Under the pieces are notes generated by a model. It was not told where the DNA came from, did not search any database, and saw nothing but the letters and a program-made list of their open reading frames with translations. A stretch of 64,000 nucleotides of DNA from Neobacillus mesonae (GTDB lineage: Bacteria; Bacillota; Bacilli; Bacillales; Cytobacillaceae): positions 24,276-88,275 of the forward strand of contig NZ_JAMBNQ010000019.1 in NCBI RefSeq assembly GCF_023715155.1, given 5' to 3'. Position numbers and translations under genes: made by a program. Each line of letters opens with the position of its first letter. Within the stretch, counting starts at the first letter, position 1. Positions 16,996 to 25,560 of this stretch are shown in pieces.

Positions 16996-17632
16996 TTCGC
17001 TCTGCCTCCATTCTTAAGGCCTTTGCTGCTTCCATAGGAGATGCTGCATGGCTGATAGCGGAAATAACGGAAACACCATCTGCCCCGGCTTTGATGACAC
17101 CGGCAGTATTTTCACTGGTAATCCCGCCAATTCCCACGATAGGAATGGTAAATCCTTCTGCACGCAATGTTTCAATCAGTTTTGTCCCTTGCGATGGTTT
17201 AGCATCTTTCTTCGTGGCGGTTGGAAAAACCGGACCGATTCCGAAGTAATCTGCGCCTGCTTGTTTTGCCAAAATCGCTTCTTCCAATGTGTGTACAGAA
17301 ACCCCAAGGATTTTGCCTCTTATTTTTTCACGTACCTTTTGGACTGGCTCATCCTCCTGGCCAATATGGACCCCATCTGCATTGAGTTCAAGAGCCAGTT
17401 CAAGATCATCATTGACAATGAACGGAATCTGATGCCTTTGACAAATATGCTTGAGCTCCTTAGCGAGCTGATATTTAGCCTGCCCTGTTAATGCCCCTTC
17501 CCCTTTTTCACGAAACTGGAAAAAAGTAATGCCGCCTTTGATGGCCTCTTCTAACACTTCTGCCGGCGGTTTAAGGCAGTTTTGACTGCCCATGATAAAA
17601 TACACTTTTACAGCTTCTTTTAAATTGGTCAT
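16979..17632 (-). CDS. thiE: Thiamine-phosphate synthase
   Basis: The 217-residue TIM-barrel enzyme joins HMP pyrophosphate and hydroxyethylthiazole phosphate to thiamine phosphate. Motifs include [11 protein letters not shown] (pyrophosphate contact), [52 protein letters not shown] and [27 protein letters not shown]. Its start overlaps the thiD end by four bases. Confidence 0.95.
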   Translation of the reverse strand: MTNLKEAVKVYFIMGSQNCLKPPAEVLEEAIKGGITFFQFREKGEGALTGQAKYQLAKELKHICQRHQIPFIVNDDLELALELNADGVHIGQEDEPVQKVREKIRGKILGVSVHTLEEAILAKQAGADYFGIGPVFPTATKKDAKPSQGTKLIETLRAEGFTIPIVGIGGITSENTAGVIKAGADGVSVISAISHAASPMEAAKALRMEAERNEENI

Positions 17633-18450
17633 CTTCCAGCATGCTCCTTTACCATATTTCTTTTTCTATAAGCCGAATGGTTGGTTGGTCCGTGGCCATG
17701 ACCGATATCGATTTGATCTTCAATCGCTGCCTGGATAAATCCTTTTCCGGTCACAACAGCATCATAGATATTGACTCCTTTTGCCAGCTCTGCTGTAATG
17801 GCAGCCGAGAACGTACATCCGGTACCATGGGTATTTTTCGTGTTCATCCGCCTGCTGGTAAAAGTGTAAAATTCGCTGCCGTCAAATAATAAATCAGTAG
17901 ATTCAGCAGGGTCCTCATCATGGCCGCCTTTGATGATGATATTTTTTACACCCAGTTCGAATAATTTTTTAGCTGCTTCTTGTTTTTCATGAGCGGTATG
18001 AATGGTCATCCCTGTTAAAACTTCTGCTTCCGGTATGTTCGGTGTGATGACTAAAGCATGCGGCAGTAAGAATTTTTTTAAGGCTGAAATTGCCTCATTC
18101 TGAAGTAAGGATGCGCCGCCTTTAGCAATCATGACTGGGTCAACGACGATAGTTTCCCATTTATATTTTTTGATTTGGCCTGCAACTGCTTCAATAATTT
18201 CTGCATTAAAAAGCATGCCTGTTTTGATCGCATCGGTACCCATATCATCGCCTATAGCTTGAATCTGGCTAATGACAGCTTCAGGTGTCATAGGATAAAC
18301 ACCATGAACACCTAATGTATTTTGCGCTGTTACTGCTGTCAGTGCGGACATTCCGAAGACCTCTAATTCTTGAAATGTTTTAAGGTCTGCCTGTATTCCT
18401 GCACCGCCGCCCGAATCGGAACCCGCAATCGTTAATGCTTTTCTCATCAA
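17629..18450 (-). CDS. thiD: HMP kinase / HMP-phosphate kinase
   Basis: The 273-residue ribokinase-family protein phosphorylates HMP and then HMP phosphate. The sequence shows [22 protein letters not shown] at the N-terminus, [20 protein letters not shown] and the anion-hole and catalytic motif [13 protein letters not shown] with the catalytic Asp replaced by Cys, typical of ThiD. It lies between thiM and thiE in one operon. Confidence 0.95.
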   Translation of the reverse strand: MMRKALTIAGSDSGGGAGIQADLKTFQELEVFGMSALTAVTAQNTLGVHGVYPMTPEAVISQIQAIGDDMGTDAIKTGMLFNAEIIEAVAGQIKKYKWETIVVDPVMIAKGGASLLQNEAISALKKFLLPHALVITPNIPEAEVLTGMTIHTAHEKQEAAKKLFELGVKNIIIKGGHDEDPAESTDLLFDGSEFYTFTSRRMNTKNTHGTGCTFSAAITAELAKGVNIYDAVVTGKGFIQAAIEDQIDIGHGHGPTNHSAYRKRNMVKEHAGR

Positions 18451-18490
18451 AATCGTCTCCTTTTCTATTTATCGCTGATAATTTTTTGAT

Positions 18491-19303
18491 TTAGCCCAAA
18501 TATTTTTTAAAAGAACCTGCTTGCTGAATCTCTTCATCAGAAACGAGTGATAATTGATTTAAAAATTCTATTTGGAAACTGCCAGGACCCATATGTGCTG
18601 TTTTGTCAGCAGCTTTTTCCGCAGCAACACCATAAAAAGTTAACGCTGCCACAGCTGCTTTTAAAACATCCTGTTCCACACCGGCAAACGCTCCAATCAC
18701 AGATGTTAACAGACATCCAGTACCCGTTACTTTGGTTAAAAGCGGATGGCCGTTTTCTACGACATACGTTGTATTCCCATCTGTCGCGATATCTTCTTTT
18801 CCGGTAATGACCACATGACAATTCAATTGCCGTGCAGCTGTTACAGCCAAATTCATTACATTTCCTGCCTGTGCTCCTGCATCGACACCCCTAATTTCCC
18901 ATTGTTTTCCTATTACATTAGCAATTTCTGCTGCATTCCCACGGATAACGGAAACATTTACATTTGAGAGGATTTTTCTGGCACTTTCCGTACGAAATGG
19001 AGTGGCCCCGGCACCAACAGGGTCGAAAATGACCGGAATATGATGTTCATTCGCACTTTTACCAGCTAGAATCATAGCTTCAACCGTTTGTACCGTTAAC
19101 GTGCCAATATTTAATACTAATGAGCGGGCAATTTTAGCCATATCTGCCGTTTCTTCAGGAGCATTAGCCATAACCGGCGACGCCCCGAGAGCCAGCAATC
19201 CATTTGCGGTGAAATTCGTTACAACAGTATTGGTAATGTTATGTACAAGAGGATTTTCCATTCTTACCTTTCGCAGCAATTCACTTACATTGTCTTGATC
19301 CAA
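18491..19303 (-). CDS. thiM: Hydroxyethylthiazole kinase
   Basis: The 270-residue protein phosphorylates the thiazole alcohol for salvage. Family motifs are [50 protein letters not shown] and [15 protein letters not shown] with the catalytic Cys. The start is a TTG (LDQDNV read as MDQDNV) after AAGGGAGAG. It is the first gene behind the TPP riboswitch and therefore thiamine-repressed. Confidence 0.93.
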   Translation of the reverse strand: MDQDNVSELLRKVRMENPLVHNITNTVVTNFTANGLLALGASPVMANAPEETADMAKIARSLVLNIGTLTVQTVEAMILAGKSANEHHIPVIFDPVGAGATPFRTESARKILSNVNVSVIRGNAAEIANVIGKQWEIRGVDAGAQAGNVMNLAVTAARQLNCHVVITGKEDIATDGNTTYVVENGHPLLTKVTGTGCLLTSVIGAFAGVEQDVLKAAVAALTFYGVAAEKAADKTAHMGPGSFQIEFLNQLSLVSDEEIQQAGSFKKYLG

Positions 19304-19333
19304 GGTGATCTCTCCCTTTTTTATAAAAATAAA

Positions 19334-19359
19334 AAACCAGATCCAATCAGGACCTGGCT
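19334..19359 (-). terminator. Intrinsic terminator of the TPP riboswitch
   Basis: On the minus strand CCAGGTCC-TGATT-GGATCTGG is followed by a T-run, between the aptamer and thiM. It is the expected OFF-state terminator that forms when TPP is bound. Confidence 0.85.
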
Positions 19360-19389
19360 TGTTAGCATGAGAATAAAATGATTTCTTAT

Positions 19390-19482
19390 TGCTACTTTCC
19401 TACGCTGGTATTATCCAGATCAGGTCCGAAGGGTTAAAAACTCAAGGTTTTCTCTCAGCCTGTTAAAAGGCACCCCTAGTAG
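19390..19482 (-). ncRNA. TPP riboswitch (THI box) aptamer
   Basis: On the minus strand the conserved parts occur in order: CTAGGGGTGCC, then GGCTGAGA, then ACCCTTCGGACCTGATCTGG, then ATAATACCAGCGTAGGAAAG. These are the hallmark segments of the thi-box aptamer. Together with the downstream terminator it would switch off thiM and the following genes when thiamine pyrophosphate is abundant. Confidence 0.97.
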
Positions 19483-19595
19483 ATTGAACGGTATTAAATT
19501 AAGTTCATCATACTCCCTTGTTCATGAGAAGTAAAGGAATTCATAGCAAATGTTCAGATATTTCCCTAAAAACAATGTGGAGGTATTCTGACTTT

Positions 19596-19838
19596 TTAAT
19601 CGTTTTTTGCCAGTTCCATTAATTCCTTCAACTCATTCGTAAATCCTTTAACGGCACGATTTTCAACAACCGTTACAGGAACACCTAAAAATCCATATTT
19701 CTCCACTTCTTTTTGAAATTCAGGATGAATGGAAATATCCCTTGTCTCAAATTCAATTCCTTCCTCTGAAAGGACCTTTTTTACCATCGTACATTCGATA
19801 CAATCATTTGTCGTATAGACAATCACGTTCTTCCCCAT
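19596..19838 (-). CDS. Glutaredoxin-like thiol protein
   Basis: The 80-residue protein has the thioredoxin fold of the glutaredoxin/NrdH group, with the redox motif CIEC at residues 13-16, the cis-Pro segment GVPVTVV and FTNELKELM at the end. Its electron donor or target is not evident; no ribonucleotide reductase genes are adjacent. It appears to be a single-gene unit. Confidence 0.85.
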   Translation of the reverse strand: MGKNVIVYTTNDCIECTMVKKVLSEEGIEFETRDISIHPEFQKEVEKYGFLGVPVTVVENRAVKGFTNELKELMELAKND

Positions 19839-20021
19839 TCTATACTATCCTTCCTGCTAATCTAATATTTTATGATATCACTAGTGTTTTGCAACTATTA
19901 TATAACACCTATTCAAATTCCGCTTCATTCCGACACTCATCATCGAGAAATGTCTGATCCTGCGCTTTCCCGAGGAATATTACTAAAATCATTATGTATG
20001 AAAAGCCGACTTTTGCCAAAC

Positions 20022-20067
20022 TATTTTAGCCAAATTGTCCATTTCTGACAGACAATTTGGCTAAAAT
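20022..20067 (-). terminator. Perfect 17-bp stem-loop after galU
   Basis: ATTTTAGCCAAATTGTC at 20023-20039 pairs perfectly with GACAATTTGGCTAAAAT at 20051-20067. It lies 7 bases beyond the galU stop codon and probably terminates it. Confidence 0.7.
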
Positions 20068-20073
20068 GCCTCT

Positions 20074-20961
20074 TTATGGTGCCTGATACCACTTTTCCTT
20101 TGTTTGTATCAAATGATTGATAACCGCTTCTTTTGTATCAGGTCTTGCCAGGGCAATGTCGATAGTTGCCTGGATATAGCCGATTTTGTCGCCAATATCG
20201 TAGCGCTTTCCTTGAAAAGTATAGGCGAGAACGTTCTGGTGATTGTTTAGTTCGCTAATCGCATCGGTTAACTGAAGTTCGTTGCCTTGTCCAATTGGAA
20301 TCCGCTCTAAAATCTCAAAAATTTCCGGCATCAGGATATATCGGCCCATGATTGCTAAGTTGGATGGAGCTTCCTCTTTTTTTGGCTTTTCTACCAAAGC
20401 AGAAATGGTCGTTACATTTGCTTCCTTCATTTCCCCTTTTGGTTTGATTATTCCATATTTATGAACATCTTTTTCCGGAACCCCCTGAACTGCTACGATT
20501 GAACTCTGATAATGGTCGAAAATGTCTAACAGCTGTTTTAAACAAGGAACATCATTCAACACGATATCGTCACCCAACAGAACCGCAAATGGTTCATCAC
20601 CAATAAAGCTTTTTGCACAAAGGATTGCATCCCCTAATCCTTTTGGCTCTTTTTGCCGTACATAGTAGATTTTCACTAAATCTGATATTTTTTGAACTTC
20701 CTCTAAAACTTCTAATTTTTTCTTTTTTAATAGTGTATCTTCCAGCTCATAGGATTTATCAAAGTGGTCCTCAATTGACCTCTTCCCTCTGCCGATTACC
20801 ATTATGATTTCTTCAATTCCAGAAGCAACCGCTTCTTCTACAATATATTGAATGGTTGGTTTATCAACAATTGGCAGCATTTCTTTTGGCTGTGCTTTCG
20901 TTGCCGGTAAAAATCGAGTTCCAAGGCCGGCGGCTGGAATGATGGCCTTTCGGACTTTCAT
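20074..20961 (-). CDS. galU: UTP-glucose-1-phosphate uridylyltransferase
   Basis: The 295-residue protein makes UDP-glucose from UTP and glucose-1-phosphate. The nucleotidyltransferase signature [24 protein letters not shown], the [12 protein letters not shown] segment and LLGDDIVL are present; the length matches GtaB/GalU. It follows a HipA-like kinase and a glycosyltransferase gene. In B. subtilis a second copy, YtdA, sits in the cotS spore-coat region, so this may be that paralogue, supplying sugar for spore polysaccharide. That role is inference. Confidence 0.92.
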   Translation of the reverse strand: MKVRKAIIPAAGLGTRFLPATKAQPKEMLPIVDKPTIQYIVEEAVASGIEEIIMVIGRGKRSIEDHFDKSYELEDTLLKKKKLEVLEEVQKISDLVKIYYVRQKEPKGLGDAILCAKSFIGDEPFAVLLGDDIVLNDVPCLKQLLDIFDHYQSSIVAVQGVPEKDVHKYGIIKPKGEMKEANVTTISALVEKPKKEEAPSNLAIMGRYILMPEIFEILERIPIGQGNELQLTDAISELNNHQNVLAYTFQGKRYDIGDKIGYIQATIDIALARPDTKEAVINHLIQTKEKWYQAP

Positions 20962-21100
20962 AAAATCCCCCCTTTCATTACTCTTTACTCTCTTTTATAT
21001 GCATAAGGACAACCCACGGTCACGACGGGCACCTATTTGCCACCCGTTTCCATCATAAATAGGTTCACAGTCTAAGTCCCCCTGTTAATACTTGTTTAAG

Positions 21101-21128
21101 AACTCCCCATTTATTAAAATCGGGAGTT
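21101..21128 (-). terminator. Weak terminator-like stem after the HipA-like gene
   Basis: AACTCCCC at 21101-21108 can pair with GGGAGTT at 21122-21128 across the stop codon of the gene. There is no clear T-run, so the function is uncertain. Confidence 0.35.
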
Positions 21129-21926
21129 CTTTAAGTTCTTTAAGTTATTCAGGTTTTTCATGCATTCATTCAAGGGCCGGTAAACGGTTTTAATAAATCT
21201 TTTCATAATGTCCGGCAGTTCTTTCGTACGTCTTGTTACCAATGCCGTAACCATTGCCTTTTTTTCCTCTTTAGAAACATTCCATTCATCAGGGATAAGA
21301 GTGACAATCTCTTCAATTAAAAGGATTGGAATAGTTTGAATTAATTCCAATTGCTCAAAGAAGTCTTGCTCATTTTCAATAAATAAGGCCATCAATTGAT
21401 GTGTGGCACTTTTTATTATGTCTGCGGGTAAATTCTCAATTTCCGCCTGTTCCCATGCATAGCCGCCAAATACTTCAGCATGGTCAATCACCCATAATCG
21501 AAAAGCGTGCTCATTTTCCTCCCTAAGAAGGATATTCTTCCTGGTCCGATCACGGTTATACAGCCAATAATCAAATAAAATAATCCCTGCCAGAGTTTGT
21601 TGATTATTAATTCGGCAAATATTTGAGGCCTGATGTCCATTTAAGCAATCAGGGATATATTCTGAAACAAATTGATAGGGTACATCGCTCATATCCGCAA
21701 GTTCAGGCACTTGGGCTGAAAATTCCTTAGGAATATCAATGATCTTGCCGAATGGAATCGGAAGACCAAGATACCTGCCAAGGCAGTAACTGACCCATTC
21801 GTTCGGCAATGATTTTTCAAATCCATCCTGGAAAAACTTTACGACATAATCTTTCCCATCATCAAAAGTAATCAAATGGGCATTTGATTTTCCTTCCAGC
21901 TTTTGTTTATAAGAAACGGGGTTCAT
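21114..21926 (-). CDS. HipA-like kinase-fold protein
   Basis: The 270-residue protein has a HipA/PI3-kinase-like fold: a candidate ATP-binding Lys30 in DYVVKFF, a catalytic-loop-like NRDRTRKNILL with Asp126 and Asn131, and a metal-binding IDHAE with Asp148. The C-terminus ends in a short NNLKNLKN repeat. It is smaller than toxin HipA (about 440 residues), and no HipB antitoxin is adjacent. It overlaps the glycosyltransferase gene by four bases. The genomic setting with galU, a glycosyltransferase and a CotS-like kinase suggests a spore-envelope role, by inference. Confidence 0.75.
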   Translation of the reverse strand: MNPVSYKQKLEGKSNAHLITFDDGKDYVVKFFQDGFEKSLPNEWVSYCLGRYLGLPIPFGKIIDIPKEFSAQVPELADMSDVPYQFVSEYIPDCLNGHQASNICRINNQQTLAGIILFDYWLYNRDRTRKNILLREENEHAFRLWVIDHAEVFGGYAWEQAEIENLPADIIKSATHQLMALFIENEQDFFEQLELIQTIPILLIEEIVTLIPDEWNVSKEEKKAMVTALVTRRTKELPDIMKRFIKTVYRPLNECMKNLNNLKNLKNSRF

Positions 21927-23041
21927 GATGGTGTATCCCCCTCCCCACGGTTATCCTTGTCAACCGGAACAACCTTTTTCAAAAGTTCCACATATTGATT
22001 TGCGACAACCTCAATAGCAAAATTTTCCTCCACCCGTTGAATGGCCGCCTTTGACATTTGCTGATGTAACTCTGGATCATCGAGAATGCTGTATAGCTGT
22101 TTCACTGCATCATCAACATTTTGCCCGCGATATAACAAACCAGTTTGACCGTTCATGACAATTTCATTGATTGGCATGATGTTTGAGGCCACAACCGGAA
22201 CACCGCAAATCATGGATTCAATGAAGGTATTCCCGAAGGATTCCGATTTCGTTGTCGCTAATGTACAGCCGCCTGACTGACGAATTTTTGCCAGAACATG
22301 GGGCATTTGCTGATAAGGAATAACGGGAAACCATTTAATGATATCCCCCAGCTGCTCCTCTTTCCACACTGCAGAAAAATCCTCCCGCTGAACACTTTGA
22401 GCCCCGCCGATTAACCAAATTTCAATATCCGAGCGCTCACTTTTAATCTTTTTGGCAACCTCGACTAGCATTGGCCAATTTTTACGTTTGTCAACTCTTC
22501 CAATCCATCCAATAATTTTCTTATCCTTAGGCAGGATCGGTTCACTTTGGAAATCCACTTCGTCTGGTGAAAGTGCATGGAAAAAAGAGGTATCGACTCC
22601 ATTGTAAATCACTTGAATGGGGATATCCTCAACCAGGATAGAAACTAATCTTTTTTGATATTTCGAGGGGACAATTATTAGCTGCGGTTCGATCCTTTTA
22701 AAGGTTTTTAAATGGGGTGTTAGTTTGATTAGCTCTGGTGTACGGGCTTCTATAATAACGGGGCCTTTAAATTGAGCCTTTCGAATCCACTTGTAAGCTG
22801 CTTTTGTATCCACGACAATAATAGCATCATACTTATTTTGCTTAATAATATTGATAATTTCTTCATCATCTCTTGTTAAGTAGACTTTCGCAACGTCTTG
22901 CATGATATGAAGGCCGCCATGATCTGTCGTATACAGGAACTCCGTTTCAATGCCATATTTTTTAAAATAGATTGCACGGTTCCGCCAGCCGGCATTTACT
23001 CCACCAACGGTGAGTAAGCGCCAGATGACAAGCACTTTCAT
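21923..23041 (-). CDS. Family-4 glycosyltransferase, CotSA-like
   Basis: The 372-residue protein has the GT-B fold of GT4 enzymes. The acceptor domain starts MKVLVIWRLLTVGGVNAGWRNR. The donor domain has GWIGRVDKRKNWPMLVEVAKKI and the E(x7)E-type motif region TTKSESFGNTFIESMICGVPVVASN. Length and context match CotSA/YtcC of the B. subtilis cotS region. The frame extends 18 bases upstream, but the ATG at 23041 follows AGAGGTGATT. It lies in an operon-like run with the kinase upstream and the HipA-like gene downstream. Confidence 0.82.
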   Translation of the reverse strand: MKVLVIWRLLTVGGVNAGWRNRAIYFKKYGIETEFLYTTDHGGLHIMQDVAKVYLTRDDEEIINIIKQNKYDAIIVVDTKAAYKWIRKAQFKGPVIIEARTPELIKLTPHLKTFKRIEPQLIIVPSKYQKRLVSILVEDIPIQVIYNGVDTSFFHALSPDEVDFQSEPILPKDKKIIGWIGRVDKRKNWPMLVEVAKKIKSERSDIEIWLIGGAQSVQREDFSAVWKEEQLGDIIKWFPVIPYQQMPHVLAKIRQSGGCTLATTKSESFGNTFIESMICGVPVVASNIMPINEIVMNGQTGLLYRGQNVDDAVKQLYSILDDPELHQQMSKAAIQRVEENFAIEVVANQYVELLKKVVPVDKDNRGEGDTPS

Positions 23042-23096
23042 ACTAGAATCACCTCTCACTTTTAAGCTCCTCCTCAGATATTATTATTCTTTAAAA

Positions 23097-24203
23097 TTAT
23101 CTCCTTTTGCCGCCGGAATACTGTTTGCGGCCGCCTGTTTTCTTATCCTTTCCTTTTACCTTTTGTTCATCTTTGGATTTGGACTTAGATTTTTTATCAG
23201 ACTTTACTTTTTTACTCTCCTTGACTCGGCTGATATTATCACCAGATCCGGTAAATCTGCGCTGGTGTTCCTGTTTATTAGTAGTTTTTGTATTTGTTGT
23301 AGTTGTTGCCGTTGTTGTAGTGGTTTTTCCTGACTGGCCCAGAGCCTCTAATTCGCGCTCATCCCAATATTTATCGATTTCTTCTTTCACTGCATCAGGA
23401 TCTGCTCCACGTGCAAGCATCGTTTTTATCCATTCTTCCTTAAACACCTTGTGCATTAAACCTTCCAATAAGGTCACGTAATTTTGTTCGTCATCCCTTG
23501 TCAATAACTTTTTACTCTCAGCTTTCAGTTCCTTCTTATTTTGTTTTTTCTTTTCTGGATCTGTTGTTTCATTTAGGACTACTTGATAGATTTGACGGGA
23601 TAATTCTTCCATGTGCATGTAATGTTCCCATTCCTTATATAACTCTGGTGACAGTGCTTGTACATGCGATAGAAAAATGGCTTTATTTTCATCCCCTAAA
23701 GAATTTAATAATTTCCTAGGGTAAGGATAAACCCGGTCACGCCAAACCGTCCTCGCTACATCAATTACCTTTAAGCTCCCATCCTCCTGTAAATAAATCT
23801 GCCGTTTATGGTGGTCAATCCGTTCATATCCAATTTCTTTGAACACGATTAACATTTTAATTAATTTATCGGAAAGCTCCTCGGTCAGCGGCTGTGATTG
23901 CAAGTATTCCCTTAGGTCGACACCTCTCACAAAATCCATTGCGATATAGAGTTTGCCTTTTGCGTGAACTTTTGGAAAAAGATTTGTATGCTGGCCAAGA
24001 GAAAGTGCATAATGCTCCCGGTCACAATCTTCCTGGTTTCCAAAAACCTTCACACAAATATCATCATTATAATGAAATACAGCTCCCTGCCGTCCTTTTC
24101 CAATCATTTTTAATGGTGACTTGTTCACCACTTCTACATCCGCATTCATCAAATTTGTCACTTTAATCTTTTTTATCCATTTTTCCAATTGAACGGTATC
24201 CAT
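23097..24203 (-). CDS. CotS/YrzF-like protein kinase with a disordered basic tail
   Basis: The 368-residue product starts with a protein-kinase-like domain of about 200 residues (IGKGRQGAVFHYNDDICVKVF glycine loop and Lys; DHHKRQIYL in place of HRDxxxxN; VIDVAR in place of DFG), so the catalytic residues are partly altered. A helical region follows, then a Thr-rich linker (about residues 292-305) and a Lys/Ser-rich tail (SKKVKSDKKSKSKSKDEQK) like those of CotB/CotG-type coat proteins. I chose the ATG at 24203, preceded by AAGGGGGAAAATT. Whether it phosphorylates its own tail is unknown. Confidence 0.72.
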   Translation of the reverse strand: MDTVQLEKWIKKIKVTNLMNADVEVVNKSPLKMIGKGRQGAVFHYNDDICVKVFGNQEDCDREHYALSLGQHTNLFPKVHAKGKLYIAMDFVRGVDLREYLQSQPLTEELSDKLIKMLIVFKEIGYERIDHHKRQIYLQEDGSLKVIDVARTVWRDRVYPYPRKLLNSLGDENKAIFLSHVQALSPELYKEWEHYMHMEELSRQIYQVVLNETTDPEKKKQNKKELKAESKKLLTRDDEQNYVTLLEGLMHKVFKEEWIKTMLARGADPDAVKEEIDKYWDERELEALGQSGKTTTTTATTTTNTKTTNKQEHQRRFTGSGDNISRVKESKKVKSDKKSKSKSKDEQKVKGKDKKTGGRKQYSGGKRR

Positions 24204-24547
24204 AATTTTCCCCCTTTCCACATTATATGTTGGAATATAGGTTTTGGTTTTGGCCATAAATTAACTGCCAGCCATTTTTTCCTATAATTCTATTCATTCA
24301 TGAAAATTCGTACCGCCTCCTATAGTTAATTCAAGTGATTGTCTTTTTGTAAAGGCAAATATCCAGTTTCGATGGATATTTCCATTTTTTTAAGAAAAGC
24401 CTATTCTTCGATTACATCTTATAAGGGAAGGATAAATGCCCTTTTTTTCAGTATTAGGACAAACGTCCTCGCTTGTCCGGGATGTAAACATACTATATTT
24501 CTTGAAAAGGTCTTTATTCTTAAAGATGAGAGGAGTCGGATATCAAG

Positions 24548-24676
24548 ATGTTTAATATTTTTGTATTTATGATTGTGGTGGTATTGTTGGTTGCCTTACT
24601 TTTTGCATCTCAGCTGCAAATGCATTCTGCTGCTACTCCGCTATTACAAGCCATTCGTACTTTGTTGGGGGCTTAA
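24548..24676 (+). CDS. 42-aa single-pass membrane peptide
   Basis: ATG at 24548 opens 42 codons giving MFNIFVFMIVVVLLVALLFA followed by a short polar tail ending TLLGA. The sequence predicts one membrane helix (residues 2-20). GAGGAGT lies 11 bases upstream and a strong terminator follows the stop by 33 bases, which supports a real small gene. The function is unknown; such peptides are common among sporulation genes. Confidence 0.55.
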   Translation: MFNIFVFMIVVVLLVALLFASQLQMHSAATPLLQAIRTLLGA

Positions 24677-24709
24677 TCCCTTATCCAATTAAGTATTTAA
24701 TGCTGCCGT

Positions 24710-24741
24710 CCTGGAAGCCGTGTCTTCCAGGGCAAATTTTT
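24710..24741 (+). terminator. Rho-independent terminator
   Basis: CCTGGAAG-CCGTGT-CTTCCAGG is followed by GCAAATTTTTT. It lies downstream of the 42-aa peptide gene. Confidence 0.75.
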
Positions 24742-24826
24742 TGTTTGCTAAATAAATACACACCGAATTCATTTTTATATCATATTCTAGACAATTAACG
24801 GGGTTAAAAAGAAGGAGGGTAAAATA

Positions 24827-25501
24827 ATGGGAAAGGATAAAAAGAACCATAAGGATGAAAGTAAAGATAAAAAAATCGAGGATCATAAAATAAATGAAAA
24901 TAACGAAAATACACCCAACCAAGATGCTGTCATGAACTTAGCCAATAATCTATTTAAAAACGAAAACTCATTTGATTTCGGCTCGATTATGAGAATGGCT
25001 ACAAATCTATTATCAAATGATTCGCTCATGAATTCTGTCCAGGAAATCGGCCAAGGCGGGAACAGCCAGCCAAAGCCTGAGGGTACCAACTCAAAACCGG
25101 AACACATAAAACCAAGTGATACCCCTGAAGTAATGTCCCCTGATATGGGGCTTCAAGGGGGAATGGGTGCGCCTTCAATGGATCCATTAATGGGAATTTT
25201 CCAAGGGATCAGCCAATTAGGCTTTGGAGCAGAACCAGCAATTGGTCCTTCAAATCCTGCGGCTCCAGTGGAAGGACAAAAGGAAAAGCCTGTTTTAGGA
25301 AATAATCCGAATGAAGCGGACTTCAGTATGATCAAAGAACAACTTGCCAAAATAGCCAGCGATATTTTAGATATAAAGAATGAACTGAAGACATTAAAAG
25401 AACTGAAGACTACGAATGAACCAAAGGACGAAAAAAAGAAAAAAGTAAATCAAATTAGTACAGATAAAAACTCCAAAAGAAACAAGAAAAAGAAAAAATA
25501 A
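24827..25501 (+). CDS. Unrecognised hydrophilic, low-complexity protein
   Basis: The 224-residue product is strongly hydrophilic: a Lys/Asp/Glu/Asn-rich N-terminus (about 30 residues), a helical region (AVMNLANNLFKNENSFDFGSI...), a Gly/Met/Pro-rich centre (MSPDMGLQGGMGAPSMDP), a coiled-coil-like segment (MIKEQLAKIASDILDIKNELKTL) and a Lys-rich tail. AGGAGGGT precedes the ATG. Composition resembles spore or surface-associated proteins, but I recognise no family. It faces hutI tail to tail. Confidence 0.65.
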   Translation: MGKDKKNHKDESKDKKIEDHKINENNENTPNQDAVMNLANNLFKNENSFDFGSIMRMATNLLSNDSLMNSVQEIGQGGNSQPKPEGTNSKPEHIKPSDTPEVMSPDMGLQGGMGAPSMDPLMGIFQGISQLGFGAEPAIGPSNPAAPVEGQKEKPVLGNNPNEADFSMIKEQLAKIASDILDIKNELKTLKELKTTNEPKDEKKKKVNQISTDKNSKRNKKKKK

Positions 25502-25520
25502 ATCTTCCTTGTCTTTGGGC

Positions 25521-25558
25521 ATAAAAAAACCTTGAAATCAAATCAAGGTTTTTTTTAT
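25521..25558. terminator. Bidirectional terminator between the convergent genes
   Basis: The sequence GCATAAAAAAACCTTGA pairs with TCAAGGTTTTTTTTATGC, giving a T-run on both strands. Confidence 0.9.
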
Positions 25559-25560
25559 GC

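Noticed and set aside
21114..21926. HipBA toxin-antitoxin module.
   Set aside because: No HipB-like helix-turn-helix gene is adjacent, the protein is too short for HipA, and it is coupled to a glycosyltransferase gene.
24339..24572. 77-codon plus-strand frame.
   Set aside because: It lacks a ribosome site and overlaps the better-supported 42-aa peptide gene in another frame.
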